Source of the DNA: Streptomyces violens
GTDB taxonomy: Bacteria; Actinomycetota; Actinomycetes; Streptomycetales; Streptomycetaceae
DNA length: 64,000 nt
Assembly (NCBI RefSeq): GCF_000717745.1
Contig: NZ_JOBH01000004.1
Span: 124,001-188,000, forward strand
Reading direction: 5' to 3'
How positions within the stretch are numbered: position 1 is the stretch's first letter; each line of letters begins with the position of its first letter. The notes under the pieces are model-generated. The model did no database searches. It saw only the letters and a program-made list of their open reading frames with translations, and had not been told where the DNA came from. The position numbers and the translations under genes were made by a program. Positions 25,550 to 34,166 of this stretch are shown here, in pieces.

Positions 25550-26482
25550 ATGGGAACCGACGCTGCTTCGACCAGGACAATTGGCGCCCTGACGGCCATA
25601 GCCGTGGCGGGCGCCCTCGCCGCTCTGCTCGCCCCGGCGCACGCCACGTCGACGGACCGGGGCAGGGCCGCACCGGAACGATCCGCGACCGATACCGCGG
25701 CCCGGCCCGCCGCGGCGCCGCCCGGCGGGCTCACCGCCCGGGCCTGGATCCTCACCGACGCCGAGACCGGCCGCGTGCTGGCCGCGAAGGAAGCACATCG
25801 CCAACTGGCCCCGGCGAGCACCCTGAAGACCCTCTTCGCGCTCACCGTCCTGCCCAAGTTCCCCGCCGACATGGTCCGCACGGTCACCGCGGCGGACCTC
25901 AAGGGCGTGGGGGAGGGCAGCAGCCTCGTCGGCATCAAGAAGGGCCGCCAGTACAAGGTCGCCGACCTGTGGCGCGGCGTCTTCCTGCGCTCGGGCAACG
26001 ACGCCGTGCACGTCCTCGCCAACATGAACGGCGGCTGGCGGGCCACCGCACAGGAAATGCAGCTCAAGGCGCGGTCACTGGGCGCGCAGGACACGGTGGT
26101 CAAGACACCGGACGGGTACGACGCGCCCGGCCAGGTCTCCTCCGCGAGCGACCTCGCCCTCTTCGCCCGCAAGGGCCTGGAGAACGCCGACTTCGCCCGC
26201 TACTGCGCCACCGTACGGGCGGCCTTCCCCGGCGGCTCCCGGGGCCCGTACGACATCGTGAACACCAACCGGATGCTGTCCGGTACGAAGGGCGTGCCGC
26301 GCTATCCCGGCGTCATCGGCGTGAAGAACGGCTTCACGAGCAAGGCCGGCAACACCCTGATCGCCGCCGCGAAACGGGACGGCCGCACCCTCGTGGCCAC
26401 CGTGCTCGGCCCCAGCAAGAAGAAGAACGCGGTCTACAAGGAGGCCGCCACGCTCCTGAACTGGGGCTTCAACGCGAACTGA
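25550..26482 (+). CDS. D-alanyl-D-alanine carboxypeptidase (penicillin-binding protein, S11 family)
   Basis: A 310-residue exported serine enzyme. An N-terminal hydrophobic segment (about residues 11-32, ending in PAHA) acts as signal or anchor. Active-site motifs are STLK (Ser90, Lys93), SGN (148-150) and KNG (259-261); the last replaces the usual KTG. It trims terminal D-alanine from peptidoglycan stem peptides outside the membrane. There is no C-terminal membrane anchor, and the regulatory C-terminal domain of PBP5 is absent. It is convergent with, and overlaps by 14 bp, the DUF309 gene. Confidence 0.9.
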   Translation: MGTDAASTRTIGALTAIAVAGALAALLAPAHATSTDRGRAAPERSATDTAARPAAAPPGGLTARAWILTDAETGRVLAAKEAHRQLAPASTLKTLFALTVLPKFPADMVRTVTAADLKGVGEGSSLVGIKKGRQYKVADLWRGVFLRSGNDAVHVLANMNGGWRATAQEMQLKARSLGAQDTVVKTPDGYDAPGQVSSASDLALFARKGLENADFARYCATVRAAFPGGSRGPYDIVNTNRMLSGTKGVPRYPGVIGVKNGFTSKAGNTLIAAAKRDGRTLVATVLGPSKKKNAVYKEAATLLNWGFNAN

Positions 26483-27113
26483 CCCGCAGCCGGGGCGCGT
26501 GGGCAGCAGCGGGGACCGGGCCGCGCAGGCCGGCGGCCAGGTCCCCGGCCCAGCGGCCGAGCCCGGTGACGTCGATGCCGTACGGCGCTGCCTGCGCGTA
26601 CGGCTCGATGGCGGCGGCGCCGCGGGTCAGCAGCGAGGTGGCGCCGGTGACGTTGCCGCGCGCGGCGTGCGTGAGGCCGACGGCGAGCTGGGCGAGGCCG
26701 CGCCACAGCTCACGCTCCCGCTCCGGCCCGGACTTCCAGGCGTCCTCCAGCACCTCGTGCGCGTGGAACGGCTTCCCCTCGTCCAGCAGCCGCTGCGCCT
26801 CGGTCAGCGACTCCAACGGTGTGCGGACCACGCCCTCGGGCTGCCGCTCGACGCCCTCGGCTCCGTACGCCAGCGGGCGGCCGAGCCCGTCCCGCGGCCG
26901 GGCGTTGCGCGCCCGGCCCTCCTCGTCCCGGTCCCGGCGCCGGGGCGCGTCCGGCACGCGCCGGGGCGCGGCGGCGCGGACCGGAGTCTCGCTGTCCGCC
27001 GCGCAGTGCGGACAGGGCGCGGCCGAGTCCTCCCGGATCCGGCCGCACTCGTCACAGACCCGGTCCAGCCAGCAGGCCGGGTCGCCGCCCTCGTCGTGGC
27101 CCTGGGTGCGCAT
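26469..27113 (-). CDS. Zinc-ribbon and DUF309 domain protein
   Basis: A 214-residue protein. An N-terminal zinc ribbon with two Cys pairs (VCDECGRI, PCPHCAAD; residues about 18-41) and a basic linker rich in Arg are followed by a DUF309 domain (about 110-200) with the characteristic FHAHEVLEDAWKSG. DUF309 has no assigned function. ATG 27113 overlaps the stop of the upstream DUF427 gene (ATGA), so the two are translationally coupled. The zinc ribbon suggests nucleic acid or protein binding; this is inference. Confidence 0.8.
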   Translation of the reverse strand: MRTQGHDEGGDPACWLDRVCDECGRIREDSAAPCPHCAADSETPVRAAAPRRVPDAPRRRDRDEEGRARNARPRDGLGRPLAYGAEGVERQPEGVVRTPLESLTEAQRLLDEGKPFHAHEVLEDAWKSGPERERELWRGLAQLAVGLTHAARGNVTGATSLLTRGAAAIEPYAQAAPYGIDVTGLGRWAGDLAAGLRGPVPAAAHAPRLRVSSR

Positions 27114-27445
27114 CAGCCGTCGACGACCTCGGTCTCGTAGAAGCAGAAGTGGTCCTTGATCTCCGCCACGTCCTCCTTGGGCTCCGGATACGCCCACACG
27201 GCGTCCTCGGGCCCGTCCGGCAGCGACCAGTAGGAGGCCGTCCCCTTGAACGGACAGTACGTCTGCGTCCCGGACGGGACGAGCAGGTCCGTACGGACGT
27301 CCTCCGGCGGCAGGTAGTACCGGGCCGGGTACCCGGTCTCGCGGAGCACCAGCGGCCGGCTGCTGTCGGCGAGCACATGCCCGCCGTGTGCCACGCGGAC
27401 GTGCTCGGTGCTCCGCTCGACGGTGATGCGGTGGCCTGTGGTCAT
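27113..27445 (-). CDS. DUF427 domain protein
   Basis: A 110-residue cytosolic beta-barrel protein of the DUF427 family. Typical elements are LRETGYPARYYLPPEDV and CPFKGTASYWSL. Function of the family is not established. ATG 27445 has GGGAGG at good distance. It is the first gene of a pair with the DUF309 protein. Confidence 0.85.
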   Translation of the reverse strand: MTTGHRITVERSTEHVRVAHGGHVLADSSRPLVLRETGYPARYYLPPEDVRTDLLVPSGTQTYCPFKGTASYWSLPDGPEDAVWAYPEPKEDVAEIKDHFCFYETEVVDG

Positions 27446-27495
27446 GGATGGTCCTCCCGGTCGAGGAACGGTCCCTCCCAGGGTCTCATCCCGCG

Positions 27496-27533
27496 CGGCG
27501 GGGCCCCTGGAGCGGTGTCCGGGAGCCCCGCCG
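27496..27533 (-). terminator. Terminator after the carnitine-type operon
   Basis: CGGCGGGGC (27496-27504) and GCCCCGCCG (27525-27533) pair, with a further internal CCC/GGG and GGA/TCC match, directly after the thioesterase stop on the minus strand. Confidence 0.6.
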
Positions 27534-27535
27534 TT

Positions 27536-27997
27536 TCAGACCTCCCGGATACCCCGGCCCGCCCATTCGGGTGCGGGGCCGGTCAGCGCGGTGAGCCGGT
27601 CGCGCACCGCCTCGGGCAGCGTGGCCGAGCGGCCCGTGGCCTGGTCGACGTGGAGGGCGAAGAGCTCCTCCGTGGCGACCGGGTCGCCGTCCTTGTCACC
27701 CACGAACATCTCGTGCAGGAAGCGGACCTTCTTGGCGTCCGCGCCCAGCACCGTTGTCCGGACGACGAGTTCGGAGTCCCGGGCGACCTCGTTCAGGTAC
27801 CGGACATGGGCCTCGACCGTGTACAGCGAGCAGCCGCTCGCCTCGCGGTATTCCGGGCCCAGCCCGGTCTCCGCCATCAGCGCGTCCGTGGCGAACCCGA
27901 AGACGAGCACGTAGTACGCCTCGCTCAGGTGGCCGTTGTAGTCGATCCACTCGTCCTTGACGGGCTGCCGGAAGAGCGGGAGCGCTGCCGCCGTCAC
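27536..27997 (-). CDS. Hotdog thioesterase, probable betainyl-CoA thioesterase
   Basis: A 153-residue hotdog-fold enzyme of the 4-hydroxybenzoyl-CoA thioesterase type, with VKDEWIDYNGHLSEAYYV (catalytic loop near the N-terminus), YTVEAHVRYLNEV and FLHEMFVGD. GTG 27997 overlaps the dehydrogenase stop (GTGA). In carnitine catabolism betainyl-CoA, made by the BKACE step, is hydrolysed to glycine betaine by such an enzyme, which in many bacteria is fused to the dehydrogenase; here they are separate but coupled. Substrate is inferred from the operon. Confidence 0.8.
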   Translation of the reverse strand: MTAAALPLFRQPVKDEWIDYNGHLSEAYYVLVFGFATDALMAETGLGPEYREASGCSLYTVEAHVRYLNEVARDSELVVRTTVLGADAKKVRFLHEMFVGDKDGDPVATEELFALHVDQATGRSATLPEAVRDRLTALTGPAPEWAGRGIREV

Positions 27998-28959
27998 TCG
28001 GCGGCCTTGCCGAGGCGGCCGGTCGCCCGCAGTACGTCGATGACGCCCTGGTCGCGCTCGGCCACCAGGTCCGCGTACGTACGGCCGTCCGCGGCCTCGT
28101 CGCAGCCCTCGACCACCGCGTCCCGCAGCGCGCGGTCCAGCTCCGGGGCCTCCAGCCGGGTCCACGGGGACTTCAGGGACGGGCCGAAGTGGTCGAGCAT
28201 GTGCGCCATGCCGCCCTCGCCGCCGGCCAGCGCGAAGGTGAGCATCGGGCCCATGAACGCCCAGCGCAGACCCGGGCCCTCGGTGATGGAGTCGTCGATG
28301 TCCTTCACGGTCGCCTCCCCGTTGGCGACCATGTGCAGCGCCTCGCGCCACAGGGCCTCCTGCAGGCGGTTGGCGATGAAGCCGGGCAGCTCGCGGTCCA
28401 TGGTGATCACGGACTTGCCCGCGATGTCGTAGAAGCGGGAGGCCCACTCGACGGCCGCGCGGTCGGTCTTCTCGCCGCCGACGACCTCGACGAGCGGGAT
28501 CAGGTACGGCGGGTTGAACGGGTGACCGACGACGAGGCGGCCGTTGTCGGCGGCGTCGCTGTGCATGTCGGACATCGGGTAGCCGGAGGTCGAGGAGGCC
28601 ACGACCACGCCGGGGCGGGTGGCGGCGGTCAGCTCGGCCAGCAGCGAGCGCTTGAGCTCCAGCTTCTCCGGGGCGCTCTCCTGCACGAAGTCGGCGTCGG
28701 CGACGGCCTCGGCGAGGGTGGGCGCGACGGTGAGGCGGTCCTTGGAGGCGCCGTCGGCGAGACCCATCTGCACGAGGGCGGGCCAGGCGGCGTCGACGAG
28801 GCGGCGCAGCTTCTCCTCGGCGTCGTCGGCCGGGTCCCAGGCGGTCACGTCGTAACCACGGGCGAGGAAGTGGGCGACCCAGCCGCCGCCGATGACGCCG
28901 GCGCCTATGCAGGCGACCTTGCGTACGTCTTCGGGGGCGAGGGGAGGGGTAGCGGTCAT
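27994..28959 (-). CDS. lcdH: L-carnitine dehydrogenase-type 3-hydroxyacyl-CoA dehydrogenase family enzyme
   Basis: A 321-residue NAD-dependent dehydrogenase. The Rossmann motif is CIGAGVIGGGWVAHFLARG; the active-site region holds GHPFNPPYLIPLVEVVGG and the C-terminal domain SITEGPGLRWAFMGPML, which is characteristic of L-carnitine dehydrogenase. It would oxidise L-carnitine to 3-dehydrocarnitine, which the BKACE enzyme encoded just upstream then cleaves. ATG 28959 has GGAG nearby. Family-level identity is firm; carnitine as substrate rests on the three-gene context. Confidence 0.83.
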   Translation of the reverse strand: MTATPPLAPEDVRKVACIGAGVIGGGWVAHFLARGYDVTAWDPADDAEEKLRRLVDAAWPALVQMGLADGASKDRLTVAPTLAEAVADADFVQESAPEKLELKRSLLAELTAATRPGVVVASSTSGYPMSDMHSDAADNGRLVVGHPFNPPYLIPLVEVVGGEKTDRAAVEWASRFYDIAGKSVITMDRELPGFIANRLQEALWREALHMVANGEATVKDIDDSITEGPGLRWAFMGPMLTFALAGGEGGMAHMLDHFGPSLKSPWTRLEAPELDRALRDAVVEGCDEAADGRTYADLVAERDQGVIDVLRATGRLGKAAE

Positions 28960-28987
28960 GCGGGGCTCCAAAGAGGTGGGACGTACG

Positions 28988-29875
28988 TCAGGCGCGCGGC
29001 TTCAGGCCGAGGCGGGCCCGGGCCTGGTCGGGGGTGGCGACCTTGGCGCCGAGGGTCTCGGTGATGGTCACGGCGCGCTCCACGAGCTGCGCATTGGTGG
29101 CCTTCACGCCCTTGGAGAGGTACAGGTTGTCCTCCAGGCCGACGCGGACGTTGCCGCCGAGCAGGATGGACTGGGCGACCCACGGCATCTGCATCCGGCC
29201 GAGCGCGAAGCTGGCCCACTGCGCGTTCTCCGGCAGCATGTTGACCATCGCCTGCAGCACGCCCGGGTCGGCCGGCGCGCCCCACGGGATGTCCATGCAG
29301 AGCTGGAAGATGGTCGGGTCGTCCAGCAGCCCCTCGGCGCGCAGCTGCTTGGCGAACCACAGCTGACCGGTGTCGAAGATCTCCAGCTCGGGCCGGACGC
29401 CCAGCTCCTGGATGCGCTTGGCGCCCTTGCGCAGCATCTCCGGGGTGGAGATGTAGAGGTTGTCGCCGAAGTTCAGCGACCCGCAGTCCAACGTGCAGAT
29501 GTCCGGGAGCAGGTCCTCGACGTGCGGCAGCCGGTCCAGCCCGCCGACCAGGTCGGTGCCCGGCTGCGCGCCCTTCTCCAGCGGCTGGTCGGGGTCGAGC
29601 ACCAGGTCGCCGCCCATGCCGGCGGTCAGGTTGATGACGACGTCGGTGCCGGTCTCCTTGATGCGCTCCACGACCTCCGCGTACAGCTTCGGGTCGCGCG
29701 AGGGGTCGCCGGTCTCGGGGTCGCGGACGTGGATGTGGACCACGGCGGCGCCCGCGTCCGCCGCCTCCACGGCGGACTTCGCGATCTGCTCCGGCGTCAC
29801 GGGGACGTACGGGGAGCGGCGTACGGTGTCGCCCGCGCCGGTCAGCGCACAGGTGATGATGACCTCGTCGTTCAT
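28988..29875 (-). CDS. BKACE-family beta-keto acid cleavage enzyme (probable 3-dehydrocarnitine cleavage)
   Basis: A 295-residue TIM-barrel protein of the DUF849/BKACE family. [31 protein letters not shown] (zinc-ligand region HIHVRD), [15 protein letters not shown] and [12 protein letters not shown] are typical. These zinc enzymes condense a beta-keto acid with acetyl-CoA and release acetoacetate plus a new CoA ester. With L-carnitine dehydrogenase and a thioesterase downstream, the expected products are acetoacetate and betainyl-CoA. ATG 29875 has AGAAGGGA. It is the first gene of the operon; a palindrome lies 35 bp upstream. Confidence 0.87.
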   Translation of the reverse strand: MNDEVIITCALTGAGDTVRRSPYVPVTPEQIAKSAVEAADAGAAVVHIHVRDPETGDPSRDPKLYAEVVERIKETGTDVVINLTAGMGGDLVLDPDQPLEKGAQPGTDLVGGLDRLPHVEDLLPDICTLDCGSLNFGDNLYISTPEMLRKGAKRIQELGVRPELEIFDTGQLWFAKQLRAEGLLDDPTIFQLCMDIPWGAPADPGVLQAMVNMLPENAQWASFALGRMQMPWVAQSILLGGNVRVGLEDNLYLSKGVKATNAQLVERAVTITETLGAKVATPDQARARLGLKPRA

Positions 29876-29909
29876 GACGGGAGTCCCTTCTGCGGGTGGT
29901 GGGGTGACG

Positions 29910-29927
29910 TGCCGTCAGGTGACGGCA
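29910..29927. promoter_or_regulatory. Candidate operator of the carnitine-type operon
   Basis: TGCCGTCA-GG-TGACGGCA is an 18-bp dyad with perfect 8-bp arms, 35 bp before the BKACE start codon. TetR-type repressors bind dyads of this size; the adjacent regulator is the obvious candidate. Confidence 0.55.
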
Positions 29928-29944
29928 GAGGGTGCGAAGAGGGG

Positions 29945-29981
29945 GTGTGCGGGCAGGCGTCGGCCACGCCTGCCCGCACAC
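29945..29981 (-). terminator. Hairpin after the XRE-TetR regulator gene
   Basis: A 16-bp perfect stem (29945-29960 with 29966-29981) and 5-nt loop, 36 bp past the regulator stop codon on the minus strand; probably its terminator. Confidence 0.6.
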
Positions 29982-30017
29982 GATCGGGGGGCGGACGGTC
30001 TCGTCCGGGGGAGTGCC

Positions 30018-30884
30018 TTACGGGGCGGTCAGTTCGCTTTCCACGAAGGCGATCAGCGCGGCGTGCATGGAGTCGGGGGTCGTACTGCCGGGGGCCGTGG
30101 CCAGTACCTGCGTGGCCAGGCCGTCGATCAGCGCGGTCAGCCGGAGCGCGGTGAACTCCACGTCGACGGGGCGGAAGACGCCCTGCTCGACGCCGCGCCG
30201 CACGACGCCGGCGACGGTGTTCCGCCACTGCCGGTAGTAGTGGTCGTGCAGTCGTCCGACCTCGGTGGAGCGCGCCGCCTGCGCCCACATGTCCAGCCAG
30301 ACCAGCCACTGCCGGCGCTGCTGCTCCGTACGCGGCGTCTGCAGCGCGATGAGGTGCAGCAGCTCCTCGCGGGCGTCGATCGCGCCGGCCAGGCCCTGCG
30401 CGCGGCGCTCGGTGTCCTCGTCCATGCACCAGCGGACGGCGGCCTCCAGGAGGTCGTCCCGGCCGGGGAAGTGGTAGTGGATGGCGGCCGTGCTCGTCCC
30501 GCAGGCGGCGGCGATGTCGGCGACGCGCACGGAGTGGAAGCCGTGCTCGGCGATCAGCCGGACCGTCTCGCGGACGATCTGCAGCGGCCGGCCGCCCTCG
30601 GGGAGCGCGGCGGGCCCGGCGTCGTCCCCCGGCGGCGCGGGCGCCTCGGCCCGGGAGCCCAGCAGCCGGCCCGCGTCCACCCCGCCGATCTCGGCGATGC
30701 GGACGATCTCGGCGACGGTGAAGCGCCGGGTCCCGCTGAGGGACCGGGACAGCTTGGACGGGTCCATCACGATCCGCCGGGCGAACTCACGGCGGCTGCA
30801 GCCCATGCCGTCGATCACCTGCTTGACGCGGTCCGTGAGGTCGCCGCTCTCGTCGGCGAGCCGGGTGCCGGGGTCTTCGTGCAT
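30018..30884 (-). CDS. Two-headed regulator: XRE HTH fused to a TetR-family repressor
   Basis: A 288-residue protein with two DNA-binding domains. Residues about 16-76 form an XRE-type helix-turn-helix (DRVKQVIDGMGCSRREFARR, VMDPSKLSRSLSGTRRF). After an acidic, proline-rich linker (80-98), residues 100-150 form the TetR N-terminal HTH (RETVRLIAEHGFHSVRVADI, AACGTSTAAIHYHFPGRDDLL), then a TetR ligand-binding helical domain to the end. It is upstream of, and on the same strand as, the BKACE-LcdH-thioesterase operon, and most likely represses it in response to a substrate or CoA intermediate. The two HTHs in one chain are unusual. Confidence 0.85.
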   Translation of the reverse strand: MHEDPGTRLADESGDLTDRVKQVIDGMGCSRREFARRIVMDPSKLSRSLSGTRRFTVAEIVRIAEIGGVDAGRLLGSRAEAPAPPGDDAGPAALPEGGRPLQIVRETVRLIAEHGFHSVRVADIAAACGTSTAAIHYHFPGRDDLLEAAVRWCMDEDTERRAQGLAGAIDAREELLHLIALQTPRTEQQRRQWLVWLDMWAQAARSTEVGRLHDHYYRQWRNTVAGVVRRGVEQGVFRPVDVEFTALRLTALIDGLATQVLATAPGSTTPDSMHAALIAFVESELTAP

Positions 30885-30915
30885 GGCTCGGGACCGTAGC
30901 AGCGTGATGAGATCA

Positions 30916-30931
30916 GCGCAACGCCTTGCGC
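30916..30931. promoter_or_regulatory. Palindrome in the promoter of the XRE-TetR regulator
   Basis: GCGCAA-CGCC-TTGCGC, 32 bp upstream of the regulator start; possible autoregulatory site. It does not match the TGCCGTCA dyad before the operon. A TCAAACGCC direct repeat lies a little further upstream. Confidence 0.35.
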
Positions 30932-31090
30932 CAGAAAGAGGGCCTTCAAACGCCCATCAAACGCCGATATTCAGCGGGAAAACGCCACGTGATGAGGACT
31001 GACTGATGAGAAAGTCAGGGTTGCGGCCCAGTCGCACATGCCCGAGGCGCGGGCACCCCGTAAGGGCGGAAATGTGGCAAAGTGACGAAC

Positions 31091-32785
31091 ATGGCCGAAC
31101 GGGGCGCGCAGCCGCCCCCTGCCGTGTCGGCACCGGAGCAGTGGCCCGCCCCGCCGGACCTGATCCTGGCGCTCAACGGAATGGGGGGCTTCGACTGGGA
31201 CCTGAAGCGCGGGCGCATGCACATGGACGCCGCCGCGCTACGGGTCTTCGACCTGCGCCCCGGCGAGTACGACGGCCGCCCCGAGACGCTCGCCTGCCGC
31301 GTGCCGCCCGCCGAGTCCGCCCGCCTGGACTCCCTGGTCGCCCAGGCCATCAAGGAGGGCAGCGCCTCGTACGGCGCGTACTTCCGCGTCCGCTGCCGCG
31401 ACGGCACGCTGCGCTGGACCCACACCCACGGCGCCATCCACCGGGACAGCACCGGGCGGCCGTACCGCATCATCGGCATCGTCCGCGACGCCCGCCAGGA
31501 ACTGGCGCTCTCCCGCACCGCGAACCCGGCGAAGCAGGGGACCCAGCGCCGCCGCCGGCACAGCTCCGTCGTGGAGCGCACCACCGCGGCGCTCGCGCAC
31601 GCCAGGACCGTCGGCGACGTCATCGCGGTCCTGGGCGACAGCCAGGGGCTGAGCCGGCTCGGCGCGGAGAACGTCATCGTCGGGCTGGTGGAGGCCGGCC
31701 ACATCCGGCTCGTCTCCGAGGGACAGTCCGGCAGCTTCGTACCGGAGCACCGGTTCACCCGGGTGGCGGACGAGTTCCCGATGAGCGAGGTCGTCCGCAC
31801 GCTCACGCCGCGCTTCGTCCGGTCCCGCGCCGAGTTCGCCGCCTGCTACCCGCGCCTGTGGCCGCACATCCAGCCCCTGGACATCGGCTCGGCGGCCTAC
31901 CTCCCGCTGATCGCGCAGGCCCGCCCGATCGGCGTACTCGGCCTCTTCTACCGCGAGGAGAGCGACTTCGGCACCCACGAGCGCAGCATCCTCGTGGCGC
32001 TCGGCAGCAGCATCGCGCAGAGCCTCGCCCGGGCCATGCTCTTCGACCAGGAGCACGACCTCGCCGAAGCGCTCCAGCAGGCCATGCTGCCGCGCCGCAT
32101 CCCCGCCGTCCGGGGCGCCCAGGTCGCGGTGCGCTACCGCGCGGCGCGGCTCGGCCGGGAGATCGGCGGCGACTGGTACGACGTGATCCAGCTGCCCGGT
32201 GGGCGGCTCGCCGTCGTCATCGGCGACGTCCAGGGCCATGACATCCAGGCCGCCACTGTCATGGGTCAGCTCCGCATCGTGCTGCGCGCGTACGCCGCCG
32301 AGGGCCACGCGCCCGCCACGGTAATGGCCCGCGCCTCCGCCTTCCTGTACGAACTGGACACCGAGCGCTTCGCCACCTGCCTCTACGCCGAGATCGACCT
32401 GACCACCGGCGCCCTGCAGATCGTCCGCGCCGGGCACATCGACCCGCTGCTGCGGCACGCCGAGGGCATCTGCCGCCGGCTGCCCGTGGGCGGCGGGCTG
32501 CCGCTCGGCCTGTCCGCCCAGTTCGGCCTCCTGGACTACCCGGTCACCACGGTGCGTGTCGCGCCCGGCGAAACGCTGGTGCTGTGCACCGACGGCCTGG
32601 TCGAGCGGCCCGGCGCCGACCTCGACGAGGGAATGGCCCAACTGGCCAGGGAGGTCCGCACCGGACCGCAGGACGTCCAGCAGCTCGCCGACCGGCTGTG
32701 CGCGCTGTCCCTCAGCGGCGACGGCGAGGACGACATGGCGCTCCTGCTCCTCCGCCGCAGCGGCACACCCCGCCCCCACCAGTAG
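31091..32785 (+). CDS. PAS-GAF-PP2C (SpoIIE/RsbU-type) protein phosphatase
   Basis: A 564-residue signalling protein. Residues about 25-135 form a PAS domain (FDWDLKRGRMHMDAAALRVF, RVRCRDGTLRWTHTHG), about 165-320 a GAF domain, and about 345-560 a PP2C-like SpoIIE phosphatase domain with EIGGDWYDVIQLPGGRLAVVIGDVQGHD, RAGHIDPLLRH and LVLCTDGLVERPG containing the metal-binding aspartates. Such proteins dephosphorylate anti-sigma antagonists in the stress or development cascade. It lacks the HATPase domain found on its paralogue at 36.7-38.8 kb. Start is either GTG 31082 or ATG 31091; neither has a clear ribosome site. Confidence 0.88.
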   Translation: MAERGAQPPPAVSAPEQWPAPPDLILALNGMGGFDWDLKRGRMHMDAAALRVFDLRPGEYDGRPETLACRVPPAESARLDSLVAQAIKEGSASYGAYFRVRCRDGTLRWTHTHGAIHRDSTGRPYRIIGIVRDARQELALSRTANPAKQGTQRRRRHSSVVERTTAALAHARTVGDVIAVLGDSQGLSRLGAENVIVGLVEAGHIRLVSEGQSGSFVPEHRFTRVADEFPMSEVVRTLTPRFVRSRAEFAACYPRLWPHIQPLDIGSAAYLPLIAQARPIGVLGLFYREESDFGTHERSILVALGSSIAQSLARAMLFDQEHDLAEALQQAMLPRRIPAVRGAQVAVRYRAARLGREIGGDWYDVIQLPGGRLAVVIGDVQGHDIQAATVMGQLRIVLRAYAAEGHAPATVMARASAFLYELDTERFATCLYAEIDLTTGALQIVRAGHIDPLLRHAEGICRRLPVGGGLPLGLSAQFGLLDYPVTTVRVAPGETLVLCTDGLVERPGADLDEGMAQLAREVRTGPQDVQQLADRLCALSLSGDGEDDMALLLLRRSGTPRPHQ

Positions 32786-32861
32786 CTGCCCTCTGCAGCC
32801 GGTAAGGGCTCAAGGTGGCCCCCGCCACATACAGTCCCCGTGCGCCGTGTTTTACTGCCGC

Positions 32862-34136
32862 GTGCCCACTGAGACCGCCCCCGCCGGCCTGCGCTCGCGC
32901 ATATTCGCCGACCTCACACCGCTGCGTACCTCCGTCGACTACCGCCGTCTGTGGACCGGCAACACCGTCTCCTGGGTGGGCCAGCAGATGACCGCGCTCG
33001 CGGTCTCGCTCCAGGTCTACGACATCACCCACTCGACGTTCTCGGTCGGTCTGGTCGGCCTCTGCTCGCTCGTCCCGCTCGTCGTCTTCGGGCTCTACGG
33101 CGGCGCCATCGCCGACACCGTCGACCGCCGCACCCTGGGCCTGGCCAGCGCCCTCGGCGCCACCGCGATGTCCGTGGTGCTCGCCGCCGCCGCGCTGCTC
33201 CACGTACAGCAGGTCTGGCTGCTGTACGTCGTCGTCGCCCTCCAGGCCGTCTGCTTCGCGATGAACTCCCCGGCCCGCGCGTCGATGATCCCGCGCCTGC
33301 TGCCCACCGAGCAGCTCCCCGCGGCCAACGCCCTGAACTCCCTCACCAGCAACCTCGGCCTGATGGGCGGCCCGATGCTGGGCGGCGTCATCGTCGGCCT
33401 GTGGGGCTACCAGGCCGCGTACCTCATCGACGTCGTCGCCTTCTCCGCGTCCCTGTACGCGATGTGGCGGCTGCCCTCGATGCGCCCCGACCAGGAGCCG
33501 GGCGCGGACGGCGGCAAGCCCAAGCGCGCCTCGGTACTGGACGGCCTGCGCTTCCTCGCCACCCGCCCCAACCTGCGGATGACCTTCTTCGCCGACATGG
33601 CAGCGATGGTGCTGGCCCAGCCGCGCGCGCTCTTCCCGGCCGTCGCCGTGCTGTGGTTCGGCGGCGACGCCAAGACCGTCGGGCTGCTGGTCGCCGCGCC
33701 CGCCGTCGGCGCCGTACTGGGCGGGCTGTTCTCCGGCTGGCTGGGCGCGATCCGGAGGCACGGCCTCGCGATCCTGCTCGCCGTCGCGGCGTGGGGCGCC
33801 GCCATCGCCGTCTTCGGCCTCACCCGCAACCTCTGGCTCGGCCTCGTCTTCCTCGCGGTCGCGGGCTGCGCCGACACCGTCTCGATGGTCTTCCGCTCCA
33901 CGATGCTGCAGGCCGCCACCCCGGACCGGATGCGCGGCCGGCTACAAGGCGTCTTCATCGTCGTGGTCGCGGGCGGGCCGCGGCTCGGCGACTTCCTCGC
34001 CGGCTCGGCCGCCGACCTCGCCACCCCGGCCGTCGCCGTGGTCGGCGGCGGCCTGGCGTGCGTCGTCGTGGTGGCCCTACTCGGCCTGAGCCGCCCCGCC
34101 TTCGCCCGGTACGACGCGCGGAACCCGCAGCCCTGA
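32862..34136 (+). CDS. MFS transporter, EntS-like exporter family
   Basis: A 424-residue protein with about 12 membrane segments. DYRRLWTGNTVSWVGQQMTA and the helix 2-3 loop ADTVDRRTLGL, with MNSPARASMIPRLLPTEQLP later, are typical of the EntS/MFS_3 exporter group (siderophore, macrolide and drug efflux). Substrate unknown. GTG 32862 is a tentative start; GTG 32847 adds five residues, and no ribosome site is clear for either. No biosynthetic or regulatory gene for a substrate is adjacent. Confidence 0.82.
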   Translation: MPTETAPAGLRSRIFADLTPLRTSVDYRRLWTGNTVSWVGQQMTALAVSLQVYDITHSTFSVGLVGLCSLVPLVVFGLYGGAIADTVDRRTLGLASALGATAMSVVLAAAALLHVQQVWLLYVVVALQAVCFAMNSPARASMIPRLLPTEQLPAANALNSLTSNLGLMGGPMLGGVIVGLWGYQAAYLIDVVAFSASLYAMWRLPSMRPDQEPGADGGKPKRASVLDGLRFLATRPNLRMTFFADMAAMVLAQPRALFPAVAVLWFGGDAKTVGLLVAAPAVGAVLGGLFSGWLGAIRRHGLAILLAVAAWGAAIAVFGLTRNLWLGLVFLAVAGCADTVSMVFRSTMLQAATPDRMRGRLQGVFIVVVAGGPRLGDFLAGSAADLATPAVAVVGGGLACVVVVALLGLSRPAFARYDARNPQP

Positions 34137-34166
34137 CGCGCGGCACGGGCGCTTGGACACAGACGG

